Assembly: GCA_030248295.1 (NCBI GenBank)
Contig: JASANH010000735.1
Coordinates: 558,001 to 622,000, forward strand
DNA from: Mesodorylaimus sp. YZB2_4
Lineage: Eukaryota > Nematoda > Enoplea > Dorylaimida > Dorylaimidae
Length of the DNA stretch: 64,000 nucleotides
Reading direction: 5' to 3'
Shown here: in pieces, positions 1-11,515 of the stretch
Layout: each line of letters starts with the position of its first letter
Numbering within the stretch: the first letter of the stretch is position 1
Program-made: the position numbers and the translations under genes
The notes under the pieces: model-generated
Told to the model about the DNA's origin: nothing
Database searches by the model: none
The model's input: only the letters and a program-made list of their open reading frames with translations

Positions 1-315
1 CCAGCCACGCTGACAGTTCTTGTTGCTCTGACCAGGCTTGTAAAGTTGCAGGCGGGGGCTTGCGGGCTAGCAGGGTGTTCGAGCGCGGCATTCCCATCTA
101 CCTCTGACCCACTACCACCTATCATCTGAACCTTTCCTATTAGTGCCAAGTAAAACTGTAAGATCGAGCGGTTGCGCCCAACATCGGAAATGGGCACTCT
201 TTCTGACAGATAGCACTGGCATACTGTAACCGCTAGTGATAAGACATCAGTGATGCGCAGATGCCGTATCTGAAACCATAGTTTACCCACCTCGCCCATG
301 GTGATCCGCTCTAAT

Positions 316-1409
316 GCATGGCTATACTTAAGGAATTCTCAGGCTCTCCTAACCACGCTCAAACCGGTTCCACGGCCCCACTATCACTATAATAGTGATA
401 GTGGGGCCGTGACCGGTTCTCTAACACGGAAAGAACTTGCCCATGGGCAAGCATGCAAGGAACAATACATAGGGTTCAAATTTGGAATTTTAACGCTATC
501 GCGGAAATAATAGTTCCATTGAACTTCCCGCATCAGACTTGACCTTCTGACAAACTATCATGTTTTATATTTTTCCAATCAAAAAATTTCAATTTGGCGC
601 TCCGACCCTGATGCGCAGGCGAGCAGACCTTTACATCGGCGCAAACTGGAAGTCTTACCGAATCAAATCAATAACTGATGTCCTACTCAACAGACCACCA
701 GTATATGCTGGCTAGAGAAAGAGAAGATTGTTTGTGTAAACAGTACTGACTATCGTGTTTATTTTATCAGTAAAAACACTACTGATATTTCTCTGTAGCG
801 TTTGCCAGAGCGCCAAAGAACCTGCGTGCGCATCTTACATCTAGCGGGCATCATACGCGCCAGATGATAACGAGAGCAGATCGCTTTACTTCAGAAGTTT
901 TAAGCGAGAAAAGCTGCGTGCCGCGGCAATTGGTTTTGTACTGACGTCGCTCTGAAGCTTTCTTCAGTTTAGAGGCATTACTGTCACAATTTGAAACTAC
1001 ATAAACAACCGCGCACGGGGAAATTATCAACAGTAATTCTTTTCACAATTAGCTTTGTACTGCTTTGTGCACATGGGTACAGAGTGCTGGAGGAACTACG
1101 TAACCGGATACGCATGCTGCAGTAAATTTCGCGCTTGTAGCAGCTTATAGCAAGCGCCCAGCCAAGAACCTGCGTGCCGCCAAATTCAAATTTTTTGATT
1201 TGAAAAAAATAAAACATAATAGTTTGTTAGACGGTCTAGTAAAATGCGAGGAATTCAATGAAACTGTTATTTCCGCGATAGCATTCGAATTCCAAATTTG
1301 AACCCTCCTGTTTCATGCACGCGAGCCTATAGGCCAGTTCTTTCCGTGTTGGAGAACCGGTTTGAGCGTGGTTAGGAGAGCCTGAGAATTCCTTAAGTAT
1401 AGCCATGCT
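316..1409. mobile_element. Fold-back element with about 250-bp terminal inverted repeats
   Basis: The left arm (about 316-600) matches the reverse complement of the right arm (about 1163-1409) over nearly its whole length. Shared blocks include the segment around TGGCTATACTTAAGG at the outer ends, TATCGCGGAAATAA in the middle and AATCAAAAAATTT near the inner ends. The inner 560 bp (601-1162) has no transposase ORF. The left arm is longer because a palindrome (371-411) lies in it. This fits a non-autonomous fold-back or MITE-like element. The family cannot be named because target-site duplications at the outer ends were not clear. Confidence 0.7.
363..419. repeat. 41-bp palindrome flanked by an 8-bp direct repeat
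   Basis: Positions 371-390 and 392-411 are perfect reverse complements with one base (391) between them. The palindrome is flanked on both sides by ACCGGTTC (363-370 and 412-419). The matching place in the right arm of the surrounding inverted repeat has a single ACCGGTTC and no palindrome. This is the pattern of an insertion with an 8-bp target duplication. Confidence 0.8.
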
Positions 1410-2843
1410 CTAATGAGCCTAGGTTGACCCCGCTGGTGCAGGATATGCGCCAAGCATATCGTTCTTTGTCTCCAACTGGCTAGGCCAGGGTGCGGCCCGT
1501 CTGCTTCCTGTTGGTGAGCCAGTGTCTGGTTCAGATTGCTCGTGCGCGGCTGCCAGTACAGCACTTGATTCTGGTGTATTGTTTTGAGTCGGTCCCGAGT
1601 CCTTACATCATTGTAGAGCATTCGGTGCACCTGTGCTCACAGTGACTGATGTCATCTGATGTTGGTTTGCTCTCCCCTTTCATAGTATGTCTCGCCTGAA
1701 GTACCTGCCGATGTCAGCATTAAAAGCACAATGTACGCAGGTGCTATAGGATTCTCGCAAGACTTGGTCAACCGCACGAGCTCCGAGTCAATGTGAATGC
1801 GGCACACGGCAGCATCAGCCGCAAATACCGTGCAAGCAAACTTCAAATTCTGGGCTGGATTAGCTGCAGCTGGGTCACCAACCTCGCTGAGGTGACTCTG
1901 TTAGCTTGGTTCGACCCGCCAACAACACAGAATGATCCTTCTGAAAATATTGAAGCATTCATGCTAAGCTGATTCAAACAGTGCGCACATTCAAACAGTC
2001 ATGCCTCGAATGCATATCTCGGCTCCCCAAAAATAAGATATGGATATTAATTTGCCATGTAGATAGCTTTGAATTCGGACTTCTTTGTTTCTTGAGAGGG
2101 TATGACATCCCTGAAGAAATGGCACACCCCAGCTAAAATGTTGCATTTCCAAACTTGCGTTGGACAAAATGGCAGGACACAGCAATAGCATAGCTCTGTG
2201 CAGATACACCAGACTGGCTGCGTGTCGATTACACCCGGTCCAAAGATGGCCAGGCTGGCCAACAGTTCCACTGTCGATGACAGTGATGACCAGTCAACAA
2301 AAGGATCCTTTGTGAGCACAATGTACGACAATCCTGGCACACAAACCAAGTACCCGCCCTGGACTCTTCCAGTAGGAGCCGAAGAAAAACGACGACCGCA
2401 CAGACCAGTTGAGAGTGTGCATTTCCAAGTCGGTGGGCCATCCCACAGTCTGCCACGGGGTGGCTCCCCACCACTTTAGAACAATCTGATGGACGCGAAT
2501 CGAGCGAGCGAAAGCAGGGGAGAGTCTCATATCACCCAGGGGCCCGACCAAGCCACCTGCCCTAGCTACACCCTTACAACAAGCTGTAAACGGCAAGTTC
2601 GCTAATTTTATTGCGGGTCTTCGCTTGAGTGTGGACAGTCAAGTCACTGACCGAATCCACACCGCAGCAGAATTGCAGGGGGATGTCGTGTTCACTCACC
2701 AAAGTGAGTCGCGTGCTTTAGAAATATTATCTCTTCAAAAGTCAGAGTCTAAGGATTAGGGATAAGAGACATCACAAATCTCAATGGATCAAAAACTTCC
2801 CCCTGGTATCTTACACAGTGCAGTGCTCAATTCGGCAAGTTTA

Positions 2844-2910
2844 CACTGTCAAAGCAGCGTGCGCACGCTGCTTTGACAGTGGCTGTAAAGTTGTGCTGCA
2901 CAACTTTACA
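2844..2910. repeat. Two adjacent palindromes upstream of the vWA-like gene
   Basis: Positions 2844-2881 form a perfect 38-bp palindrome (19-bp arms, no spacer). Positions 2884-2910 form a second one with 13-bp arms and a 1-base spacer. The two are separated by 2 bases. They lie 106-172 bp upstream of the ATG at 3016, so they could sit in its promoter or 5' untranslated region. The frame through them stays open into the gene, but no ATG supports translation from there. Confidence 0.8.
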
Positions 2911-3015
2911 TCAACTTGTGGGATGGTGGTCAGTTTCAGCGAGCAGAATCGTGCGAATCAGTCGTGTCAGACATCTCTCTCCGCATTCACCCTCGTCTCG
3001 TCTCACAAATCGAAA

Positions 3016-4368
3016 ATGGAATCATCGTTGTGGTTGTTCGTGTGCTTGGCCATCTTCTCGACGATCAATGGTCAGCCGCAGTCCGAATGGAAAACCAACA
3101 CTCGCGTGTTCGACCTGGCCATCGGCATCCACTACGACAGCTCCATCACCAACCCGGTCAACGAAGAAAACGTCAAACTCGTGAAGGAAGTGATCGAAAA
3201 GCTGGCGCAGAAGTTCCATCTGGCCCCGAATGAAACAAGGATGGCCATCGCTGAATTCGGATCCAGTGAGAACCTCCTGCTGTCGATCAAGAACGGAGTC
3301 AGCGCTGACAAGGTGATCGAAGCGACTGAAAAGATCGGCAAAGGCACGTACACACCGCCTTTCCCATTCAGTGCTGTTGATGTCGGAAAGAGGACCCGCG
3401 AGATGGCGTTCGGGAAGAGCGACCGAGTCCACGTCCCCAAGCTGGTCCATGTCTTCACGGCAGTTGGTGGGGAAGTGTGCGACGCCTATAAGGGAGAAAC
3501 AAACGATATATTTTCGGCACTCGAACCCTTCAGATTACATTGCGTCGCCTTACCCACCTTCGCCATGCCGAGTGAGGGTAAATTCCAGGTGCGGATAGCG
3601 GGCAAGATTATTCTCCCAACGGGTAAGACCGGAACGGAATGGAGGGCCGGCTGCTGGCGAGATTATTCTACGCAAAACACGGCGCATGAGATGCAAATAT
3701 GGATAGAAGATAGTGTCTCTGGATGCAAAATCAAGAAGCTGCAGGGACCGTGCACGACCATCGGGCCAAACAACTGCGTCGCTACTGAGTACTATGAAAC
3801 CAAACTTGTCCCGGAAGCAATCGACTTCTACTGCATGAAAAACGATTCGACCGTGCCAGTGCCTTGCACCGACAGCTGCGAAGCTCCCAGCACCCCAACT
3901 CACGCCACGGGTGATGTCAGCGACACGTCTACGCCCAGCCCCAGCGACACGCCAACCCCCAGCCCCAGCGACACGCCAACCCCCAGCCCCAGCGACACGC
4001 CAACTCTCAGCCCCAGCGACACGCCAACCCCCAGCCCCAGCAGCACGTGCACTTGGAGTGCTCCTGACGACGACGACGAGGAAGACGAAGAAGACCCGGA
4101 CGACGGCCTGTACTGGAACGACGACCCGTACATCGTCAACCTGCAGCGCAATCTGATCGGCCTGAGCATCGGCTGTGTCATCGCCATCCCGATCGCCCTC
4201 GCCGTCGTGCTCTACGACATCCGCCTGGTCAGGGAACAGAACGCCCAAAAGAAGGTGATGCAGTCGACTGCCCTCGGATCGTCGGCTGCCGGATGGACGG
4301 TGTCGACCCCGCCCGAACTGTCGCTGACTCCGGCCGACGTGTTGGTCAAGAAGTACGCCTCCAAGTAG
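3016..4368 (+). CDS. Secreted-side vWA-like domain membrane protein, intronless
   Basis: A 450-residue type I membrane protein is predicted. The ATG at 3016 is chosen because it has an A-rich upstream context and begins a signal peptide (about residues 1-19, hydrophobic LWLFVCLAIFSTI). Residues about 30-200 resemble a von Willebrand factor A domain: a degenerate metal-site motif (YDSSIT), a beta strand plus helix pattern, and a VPKLVHVFT strand. A Ser/Thr/Pro-rich stalk follows, made of five 24-nt tandem units (3928-4047), then an acidic stretch, one transmembrane helix (about 380-402) and a 48-residue cytoplasmic tail. It is probably a surface adhesion or recognition protein; this is inferred, as the vWA similarity is weak. 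It has no introns, unlike most neighbours. Confidence 0.75.
   Translation: MESSLWLFVCLAIFSTINGQPQSEWKTNTRVFDLAIGIHYDSSITNPVNEENVKLVKEVIEKLAQKFHLAPNETRMAIAEFGSSENLLLSIKNGVSADKVIEATEKIGKGTYTPPFPFSAVDVGKRTREMAFGKSDRVHVPKLVHVFTAVGGEVCDAYKGETNDIFSALEPFRLHCVALPTFAMPSEGKFQVRIAGKIILPTGKTGTEWRAGCWRDYSTQNTAHEMQIWIEDSVSGCKIKKLQGPCTTIGPNNCVATEYYETKLVPEAIDFYCMKNDSTVPVPCTDSCEAPSTPTHATGDVSDTSTPSPSDTPTPSPSDTPTPSPSDTPTLSPSDTPTPSPSSTCTWSAPDDDDEEDEEDPDDGLYWNDDPYIVNLQRNLIGLSIGCVIAIPIALAVVLYDIRLVREQNAQKKVMQSTALGSSAAGWTVSTPPELSLTPADVLVKKYASK
3928..4047 (+). repeat. 24-nt tandem repeat encoding a Ser-Pro-Thr stalk
   Basis: Five in-frame copies of a 24-nt unit encode repeats of S-D-T-P-T-P-S-P with small changes (one unit has TL for TP, the last SS for SD). 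The stretch gives a mucin-like, probably O-glycosylated stalk between the extracellular domain and the membrane. Copy number is likely to vary between individuals. Confidence 0.9.
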
Positions 4369-5901
4369 GCTGTGCCATGACCATCGTGATGAACCAATGA
4401 TCCTGCAACCTGTTCTCCATGCTGTGTTTTTCGATGACTCTTTTGTATGGGAAGCTTACTAATCATGAAAGCAACCTGCAGCGAGAATGTATGTGTCCAC
4501 CCACCGCCTGTATGTGCTTCTGAGCCTGTATCCCTTCTGGCTCGTGTATGCCCCAAGGAACTGCAGGTGAAATCTTGAGGGACTCTGCTAGTCAGATCCA
4601 CCAGTCCGCCCCTCCTGCGCGGATCTGGCCGGCTCTTTAGAACGAAGCTGCCCTTCGTTCAGGAAGTCCATCTGATATGATCTATTAGGACCTCCCGTCC
4701 TAGGATCGATCAGCAATTGTGTCGGTTGCTCCTATGCTCCCTATTCTGAACTCCGAGAGTAGTTTACAGGAGCGTGGGGTCACGCTCAATTGGCGGTGGG
4801 AGGAGTGTGACCGGCACCTCTCCGTGCAGTGGTGCCTTCAGCCTCATCCGCATGGCACGTGAAGTTACTTCCGCGTGTCCTGCCCGCCTGGCACAGGGTC
4901 AGATGTAGCCAGATCAAACCGGTATCTCTCCATACTGGATCTAGGCCGTCGGCCCACCTGACACCGTGCGGTCTGTAAGTCCTCAGTTCACGTTGGTGAT
5001 TCCGTCTAGTACGGCCGTGTCTGGCTACTAGTGTTCGGCTCCCTACTCTCTCGTATATTCCCTGCTCGTGTATTCGTGTACGATCGATCCGTCGTGGAGG
5101 TGTCCGCTAGTCGGCATAGTAAACTGTGTACGTTACTATTGTCCGGCTATTGGGACCGCGCAGTGAGTGATTGGTACCTGCAGAGACCCGTGTAGGCTCC
5201 CCTACCCGTGCAGGGAGTGGAAGTCACATTCGCCAGGAGACCAAGGCTGGATGAATAATGGGCCAAATCACACTCGTCCCATCCCCAAACCTAACCAACC
5301 AACCATGGAGTCCATCTTCGACTTGCACTTCCACCACGGCGCAACGACCTCGATCGAAGCCATTGCGGGGGAGCAAGCAATGTCGAATGCGGACGCCTGT
5401 TTACTTTTTAAATTCAACAAAACAAAACGCACAAGTCAGAAAAAACTGATAAACGCAAAACTCCTACAACGAAATTTCGAAAATCCTGAAAGTCAGCAAA
5501 ACCCACGGGAGACAATGCCACAGACAAGAACCGATTCGATCCATCGTACTCGTCATTGGCCGCCTTAAGTATTCACTAACGATCAACGCAACACCTTAGA
5601 AATAGCAACACATTCCAAACGCCGTTACACCATAAAAACCACACCCCCTCCTAAAAGCACCACGGAGGTCGATCAGTTCGATTGACCCCCAGATTCTCTG
5701 GCTCACCTGCACAAGTGGAATACCATCCGCGACCCCCCCCCCCCTGACGCCAGCGCCGCCACCAACCAAGCCGCATCACCGTGGATAAGAACACATCCAA
5801 CTGAAATAAGGAACACGAATGAACTAAAAAGAGCTTAGCAAGTCAGTTGGCAGTCAATAAAAACATTGAAAATGTGATTAATACAAGAAAATAAGGGCCA
5901 C
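4369..5901. other. Convergent spacer between vWA-like gene and PAN3
   Basis: Both flanking genes end here. The ORFs inside (for example about 5167-5568) have low-complexity, non-conserved translations and no splice context. A run of about 12 C lies near 5733-5744. No RNA gene or repeat family was recognised. Confidence 0.5.
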
Positions 5902-8900
5902 TCAAGAATTCAGGTCGGGCGGCGAAGCGTAGTGAGCTTGCTCCAACTCGCCACCACCCCCTGCCGCCCCCACATCCATGGTGGCGTGACGAGACAGTTC
6001 CTCGAACGCTTGTTCCAGGCAACGATGCAAGTCGGCGTACGACACGATCAATACGTTCTGTTGATCTCGCGACGACAGCATCACTTTCTCCGCCACCCCG
6101 GCGTCCAACTGAAAACACAAACAATTCGTTTCACATCGCAACCAAGACTGAAACCATATTTTACACACCGCCACCATCCGGCAGGAGTGTGTAAAATATA
6201 GTTTCAGCTGCCCTGACTCACCTTGTTCAGGCACTGCACGACATGAGCCAAATCCAACCACGGCCGACCATCTTCAGTCACCTGATGAAACAGGTAGTCC
6301 CGGAACAATTTCAACAGGTATCGATCACCCGTTTCCGACCATTGAGTATCCATCGCGTGCCTAAAAGACACCCATTCGTGGTCCCGGACTTGCTAATTAG
6401 GCGCGCCCACACTGGACACGGACGAACTGACGGTGCCCAATAACCACATCCCTGCTCACACTACTAATCCACAGACACCCAAAACATTAGCTTTGAGAGG
6501 GATTCGAACCCCCTCCATCAAGAGTCTCATGGGCCACCAGGACGGGGCCTCTAATCACCACCCAACTTAGCCCGGCATCGCGCGCAGTCAGACGCCCCGA
6601 AAAACACTTCTTACTCGGGTCTCTCGTTCACCGAACCCAATTTACAAAGCAGACGGAACAGTCGGCCATTGTCCGCTTCCTGAAACAAACAATTTTCATT
6701 GCTCGGCCCATTACAAAGGAGTTCAGTCCCTCGATTCTTTGCCTGCTGCAACACGCTGCATAGTCCCCAACTGGAGAAGGTACCAAAAACACGTTCCTGC
6801 CTCGACCCACAGCCCGTGCCAGTGTTATACACTCACCTTCGTCATCTCATTCTCCAATATATCGATACGATTTTGTGCCGTTTCTAACTGAGTGTAAAAT
6901 CGAGCACCAATCATGGGCATGACATCGTTCACGTTCCGTATTCTCTGAGGCGTCACCAAGTACCTGAAAACTACATTTTTTCAAAACTAGGTCCCCGACA
7001 CCAATAAATCTTGAAAATCCGTCCAGCCGCCCAACATGTGCCCGGATGTTCTAACAACGCTTGCTTCCCGGACCCCTTCGGGATGAGCCAGCGTTCAATC
7101 CCGCATTCCAAATAGGATTGGAAGAACACACTCGAATCGACACAGATTACTTACAAAATTAAATTCTTCAAATCAGGCGAATAATGACGGGCCACGAATT
7201 CCATCGAACTCTGCCATTGATTCTGTTGCAAGGCCGCCATGGCGTTGTTGCACGCCAACGCCAGAACAACGCGACCAAAGTTCAACAGATCTTCTTGCTG
7301 TAACAGAATTTCACATCTCACCATCCGAAACCTAGCCCCTGGGGAGGAGGGGTCTGATATTTCTCACTTGACCGAACACTGCTCAGCCTGAGCCTTGCCA
7401 TTGTACTGCATGCACTCGGTTTGGAGGCAGCAATATGCATAAGACAGGGGAGGTCTCACTGTCGCGGATTGGAGAGCAACCGCGAGTGATGTAAAGAAGG
7501 ACGATAGATGACACTTTACACCCGCTAGGCCGGTTATCATGTTAGGACGTAAGAACAAGGTTTTTCGCTTTACTGTCATAGTGTACGGTCGGTTCGAAAG
7601 AATTCTATTTATATAAACGCTAGTGTCCTAACGCATACGCCGCCAACAAGGCACGCGTCCGTCAACGGCTACCGATTCGCGACACTCACGCGGCCTTACC
7701 GTCCCCACTTTCTAGCTGGGAGGTCGGTCCTAGAAAGGGCAGGGCTCCACTTTCTAGGCAGTGTCTTGGACTACGCACCTCCGTGACCAGGTATTGGACT
7801 CACGTCTAAGGCGGGTCTGTCAGAAACCGGCCAAGTTTCACCTTAATACAAAATGGCCGTTTGGGCGACCTTAGGCGGGGTCACATAGGCCCCCATTTTC
7901 GGACGCTGCTTGCTCTTCCGACCCCCTCAACTCACGCCAATGCAATCTCCACCACCTCACCTGATAATGCTGCATCATATTCGGCTGTTGAATCTGATCA
8001 AAATTCAGCAAATCGAATAGACCGCAACAATTGATCAATAATCTCGATTTGCCCACCACCAATATTTTGGAAGGTTCGATTGTGCGAGCGGCGAGTCCCA
8101 TCGAATGAATTTGACGCAAGGCCGAACTCAGTTGTATCACGTAGCACCAGATGAAGGCCTCGGGTAACAAACCAAGCCCCCCATTCACCGCCTGCATGCC
8201 ACTCGTCGATGGCCCGCTCGCGTTTCGAACACCTGCAAACACCCTCACTCACCATCCCTGCTCCCCCCGTCCTCGCATTACCTTTGGGAGTCACCAGCCG
8301 AGGCTGCCTGTGCTGCGATTCCATCTCGTCCAAACCATTCGAACATGCCGACAGTCGATTGAAATGTTTCGATTTCATTGTTTCCGCCGTCGGATAATAA
8401 TCGTACACAAATACAACAGCTTAAACAATTTTAACATTTTCAACCAAAAAATTAATTTTTTCCCCCACCCACACTTACAACTGTCGCCGAACGCTTTTGT
8501 CGTAAAAACTTCACGGATTTGAATCACGTTGGAATGCTGTAATTTTTTCCACGCTTCAATAACCGTCAAACAACGCATATTGGTCAGACGATAATCTGAA
8601 AAATCAATGACTGTTAATTACACCCCAGAACCAATTATCGTGCCCAATCAGGGGGGGTCACTCCAAACGTGTCGGCCAATTTGAAATTCCCGCGCTTTGC
8701 CAAAGGAATTACGGACAAGTCAAAGTACTTATCTAATCCCACCTATTATCTTTTCGAGTCATTTTCTCAACATTGCGCGCATGAAAAAGAATAAAATTTG
8801 AAATTTGCACACGCTTACAATCATGGAATCTACTGTCAGAATCTCTTCCTCAAATTTCAATTTAACCACTAAAATGCATTTCGTCTTCAAACTTTCATTA

Positions 8901-11515
8901 TCATAGTTTTTAGAGCATAATTTTGCTTATTCTCCAAGCGAACGAGGATGCATTTTTCAATTCAACCTACACTAGGTTCGTTATTTTCCAATTACCCTTG
9001 CCCGCTTACTATGTATTCGACGAAGGCAATAAGCGAGCCCGTTTTTTGTACTATTGGCTTTGTACACGCTGGTCACCACACCAAAATAACCCGGTCTATC
9101 CGGCATCATTCCGATCGACGGACTTTCCAACGGTACTAATCGATGATAACAATCAACTTCTCGAGGTAAATCTGCAAAAAACCCTCCTTAAAATCTCTAA
9201 ATTTCAAGAAACTTGAAAAATCTTACCAGGAAACGTTTCCGGGTCCACTTGAGCCATACAAAGTAATTGCCGATGCATCAAATCCTGAAAAAATATTGCA
9301 ATTATTATCAATCGCCTGCTCATCCGCTTTCTGGCGTGATCTACTCAAGTATGGGCAAGGTCGGCTGGGTTAGAGGGGGGAGGAGGGGGGAGGTAGAGAT
9401 CCGATCAGATCGCCTAAGCCTGATCTGATCGCGTGTGAGACAGGTCAGGTAGGGTCGAGTCGAGTCGAGTGAGTGAGTTGTATGACTGTTTACATAGAGT
9501 ACTGTAGGCTGGCTGGACAATTGGCCTTTGCTTAGAGGCCAAGGCTGGACCTGAGGTGGGGGGCCCTCGCCCATATTTCGATCTACTCTCTGTCGGAGGA
9601 GAGAGATTCAAGGATATTTTGGCGGGAATTCAAAATCTCGATCGATGTATTGAGCCTGCTCATCTGCTGTTGGCAGTCAGGAGGGAGGGGAGGGATTCAA
9701 AGATATTTTGGCGGGAATTCAAAATCCTGATCAGTCAATCACGAACGTACCATCTTGATTTCATTTGGTGCAAAATACGACACGAATCCCATGCCGGATT
9801 GGGGTTTGAAATGACCAACGTTGGCCAATGGTCCATTGTACGCGTAATAATCTGGCAGTACCTGAAATTGGGAAAAAATGACATCAAAATCGTCTGAATT
9901 CGACATTTTTAAACTTTTTGTAAACTTCTTCTAAACTTATATTTTCTTAAATCTCCTTTGAAAAGAATATTTTCAAGAGAATCACATAAGAAAAAGATGC
10001 TCTTCAATTTCTTCAGAGAATTTCAAAGTTTCTGAAAATTCTGATTTGAACAGAATCTCAAAAAGTTCTTTTCAAAAGAAATTCAAGAAAAATCTTTGAT
10101 TTTTCCGAAATAGTGTATTTTTTTAAAGAAATTCTTGAGCATTTCATAAAAGATTCAAGACTTTTAAAAAATCAGTGTTTTTGTCAGAAAATCTTCACGA
10201 GCTCATCTAGCGGACCAGGCCAGGATTTGCTCGGCATTCCCAAAGGAAGGGGGTTTCGCCTGCACTGATTCCCAATATTTTACTTACGATTGTCGATTCG
10301 GTATTTTCCTCGACCACGCCCTGCTCCTCGTGTCCTTGTGCTCCCTGAGCGTACGGCGCCTGATGGGAATCGATTGGTGGCGTATTGAAGAAATATGTCG
10401 TCCCGCCGATTGATTCCTACAAAAATTGATTTTTCACTATCCTACTACCAAAAATCACTCCATTTCACCACAGCTATGTTCGATCCGGTTCCTCCCGAAT
10501 TGTACGCAGCAACGGGCGATTTGGAAATTTTTCGACGCAATCCACAAACTTGATTCATCGAAGATACTGGCGCCACCGAATTGGGCGGTGTTGGCAAACT
10601 GCCAGCATTGAAATCTAAAAGAAAACAATCAAAATTTGCTGGAAAAACCCGAATTTGAAGTGAATATTCGTTTACCATTGGCGGCATAATGATGCAGCAT
10701 ATTGGCAGAGCCATCGAACGAATTGAAAGCTGGCGAACTAGCACTATGGCCCAAATGCAAAGCAGCCGCGTCGAATGGATGCGATGGAATCTAGCCAAGT
10801 CAAAAAGCACTATTTTTAAAATCAAAAAGAAACAAAAGCATTTTATCACTTGCTGCATCCTCGATTGAAATTCGTGATCGCCTCGTATATTCATAGCTTG
10901 AGCGAATTTATGCTCCAATGAATGAGGAAGAGAATTTTTCGTGGTATTAAAGGGCGTGACTTGAGGAAATTGTTGTTTCGATGAAGATGGTTGAAATGCG
11001 TTGGCGTAGGGCGACATAACCGAAGCGAACTGGCCGGGCGACGAAGGCGAGGTGGCCATATTTGCTTGAGCATCCGTCGACGAATGACTCGATTTCCGTG
11101 ACACTTGCGTCGGTTGCATATAAGCGAATAAACGCGATCCAGCTGGAAAATTCTCATTATTTGAAGCAGCCATCGTAGAATTACTGATCGGCGACCGCGC
11201 AACCGAATCGGCCGACGTGCCCAAATTCGAATTATTCGAAGTAGAAAAAGCTTTGAATAAGGGATCTTGCGATAACGAGCCTACACCCAAGCAAAAGCAA
11301 AGCCTTGTACTAGCAACTAAAAGCAGGGGTCACCCAGACCTTCCTTGGAAAACTGCCTAAAATTTAAATTTTCTAGACAAACAGAGCGCAAAGGGAATTC
11401 TAAGAAAGCAAAAAAGCCGGCAGTATTTTTTAAAATCTGGAACCGATATAACAGCAAAATTCAGACAAAACAGTCTACCTCGAAGCGGTTATGGGTCCAG
11501 CTTACCTATCGACAT
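5902..11515 (-). CDS. PAN3: PAN2-PAN3 deadenylation complex subunit PAN3
   Basis: PAN3 recruits the PAN2 nuclease to poly(A)-binding protein on mRNA for the first phase of tail shortening. Sixteen coding exons join in frame to 789 residues (about 11506-11515, 10850-11280, 10676-10790, 10469-10614, 10288-10416, 9751-9861, 9227-9284, 9010-9171, 8479-8595, 8282-8419, 7961-8232, 7155-7297, 6837-6963, 6615-6679, 6222-6360, 5902-6108). A PAM2-like PABP-binding motif ([10 protein letters not shown]) lies near residues 92-101. The pseudokinase starts near 360 (GVVTSVYKA). A coiled coil follows ([19 protein letters not shown]), then the C-terminal knob ([20 protein letters not shown]). The N-terminal CCCH zinc finger of long PAN3 forms was not found. 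The 10-nt first coding exon (M-S-I) is inferred from phase and splice sites, so the true N-terminus is the least certain part. Confidence 0.93.
6148..6207. repeat. Hairpin-forming inverted repeat in last PAN3 intron
   Basis: The 21-bp arms at about 6148-6168 and 6187-6207 pair with one mismatch across an 18-bp spacer. The structure fills about half of the last PAN3 intron. A minimal MITE or a splicing-relevant hairpin are both possible. Confidence 0.65.
6489..6578 (-). repeat. tRNA-like pseudogene or SINE head in PAN3 intron
   Basis: Read on the minus strand, the end has a T-arm-like stem and loop (GGGGGTTCGAATCCC, matching a pol III B box). A TAAGTTGGGTGG A-box-like stretch lies about 50 bases before it. 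A full cloverleaf with a readable anticodon could not be drawn with confidence, so this is called tRNA-derived rather than a tRNA gene. Confidence 0.45.
9600..9735 (+). repeat. Tandem direct duplication in PAN3 intron
   Basis: A segment of about 40 bp centred on GGATATTTTGGCGGGAATTC at 9611-9630 recurs about 88 bp further on with few differences. Both copies are intronic, between the PAN3 exons at 9227-9284 and 9751-9861. Confidence 0.6.

Larger units (their letters stand above)
1..2999. other. Spacer without a recognisable gene
   Basis: No ORF here resembles a known protein. The short ORFs on both strands lack signal peptides, domains or splice structure. The stretch holds the inverted-repeat element at 316-1409 and a palindrome pair at 2844-2910, listed separately. 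The rest looks like non-coding DNA. Confidence 0.6.

Noticed and set aside
3550-4248. 232-codon minus-strand ORF opposite the vWA-like gene
   Set aside because: It mirrors the GC-rich tandem repeat and acidic tract of the real gene; its translation is low-complexity and has no domain.
5167-5568. 133-codon plus-strand ORF
   Set aside because: Composition is polar and non-conserved, with no start context, domain or splice partner.
6489-6578. A working tRNA gene in the PAN3 intron
   Set aside because: The B box and T arm are good, but the acceptor stem and anticodon arm do not pair convincingly; treated as a tRNA-derived repeat.
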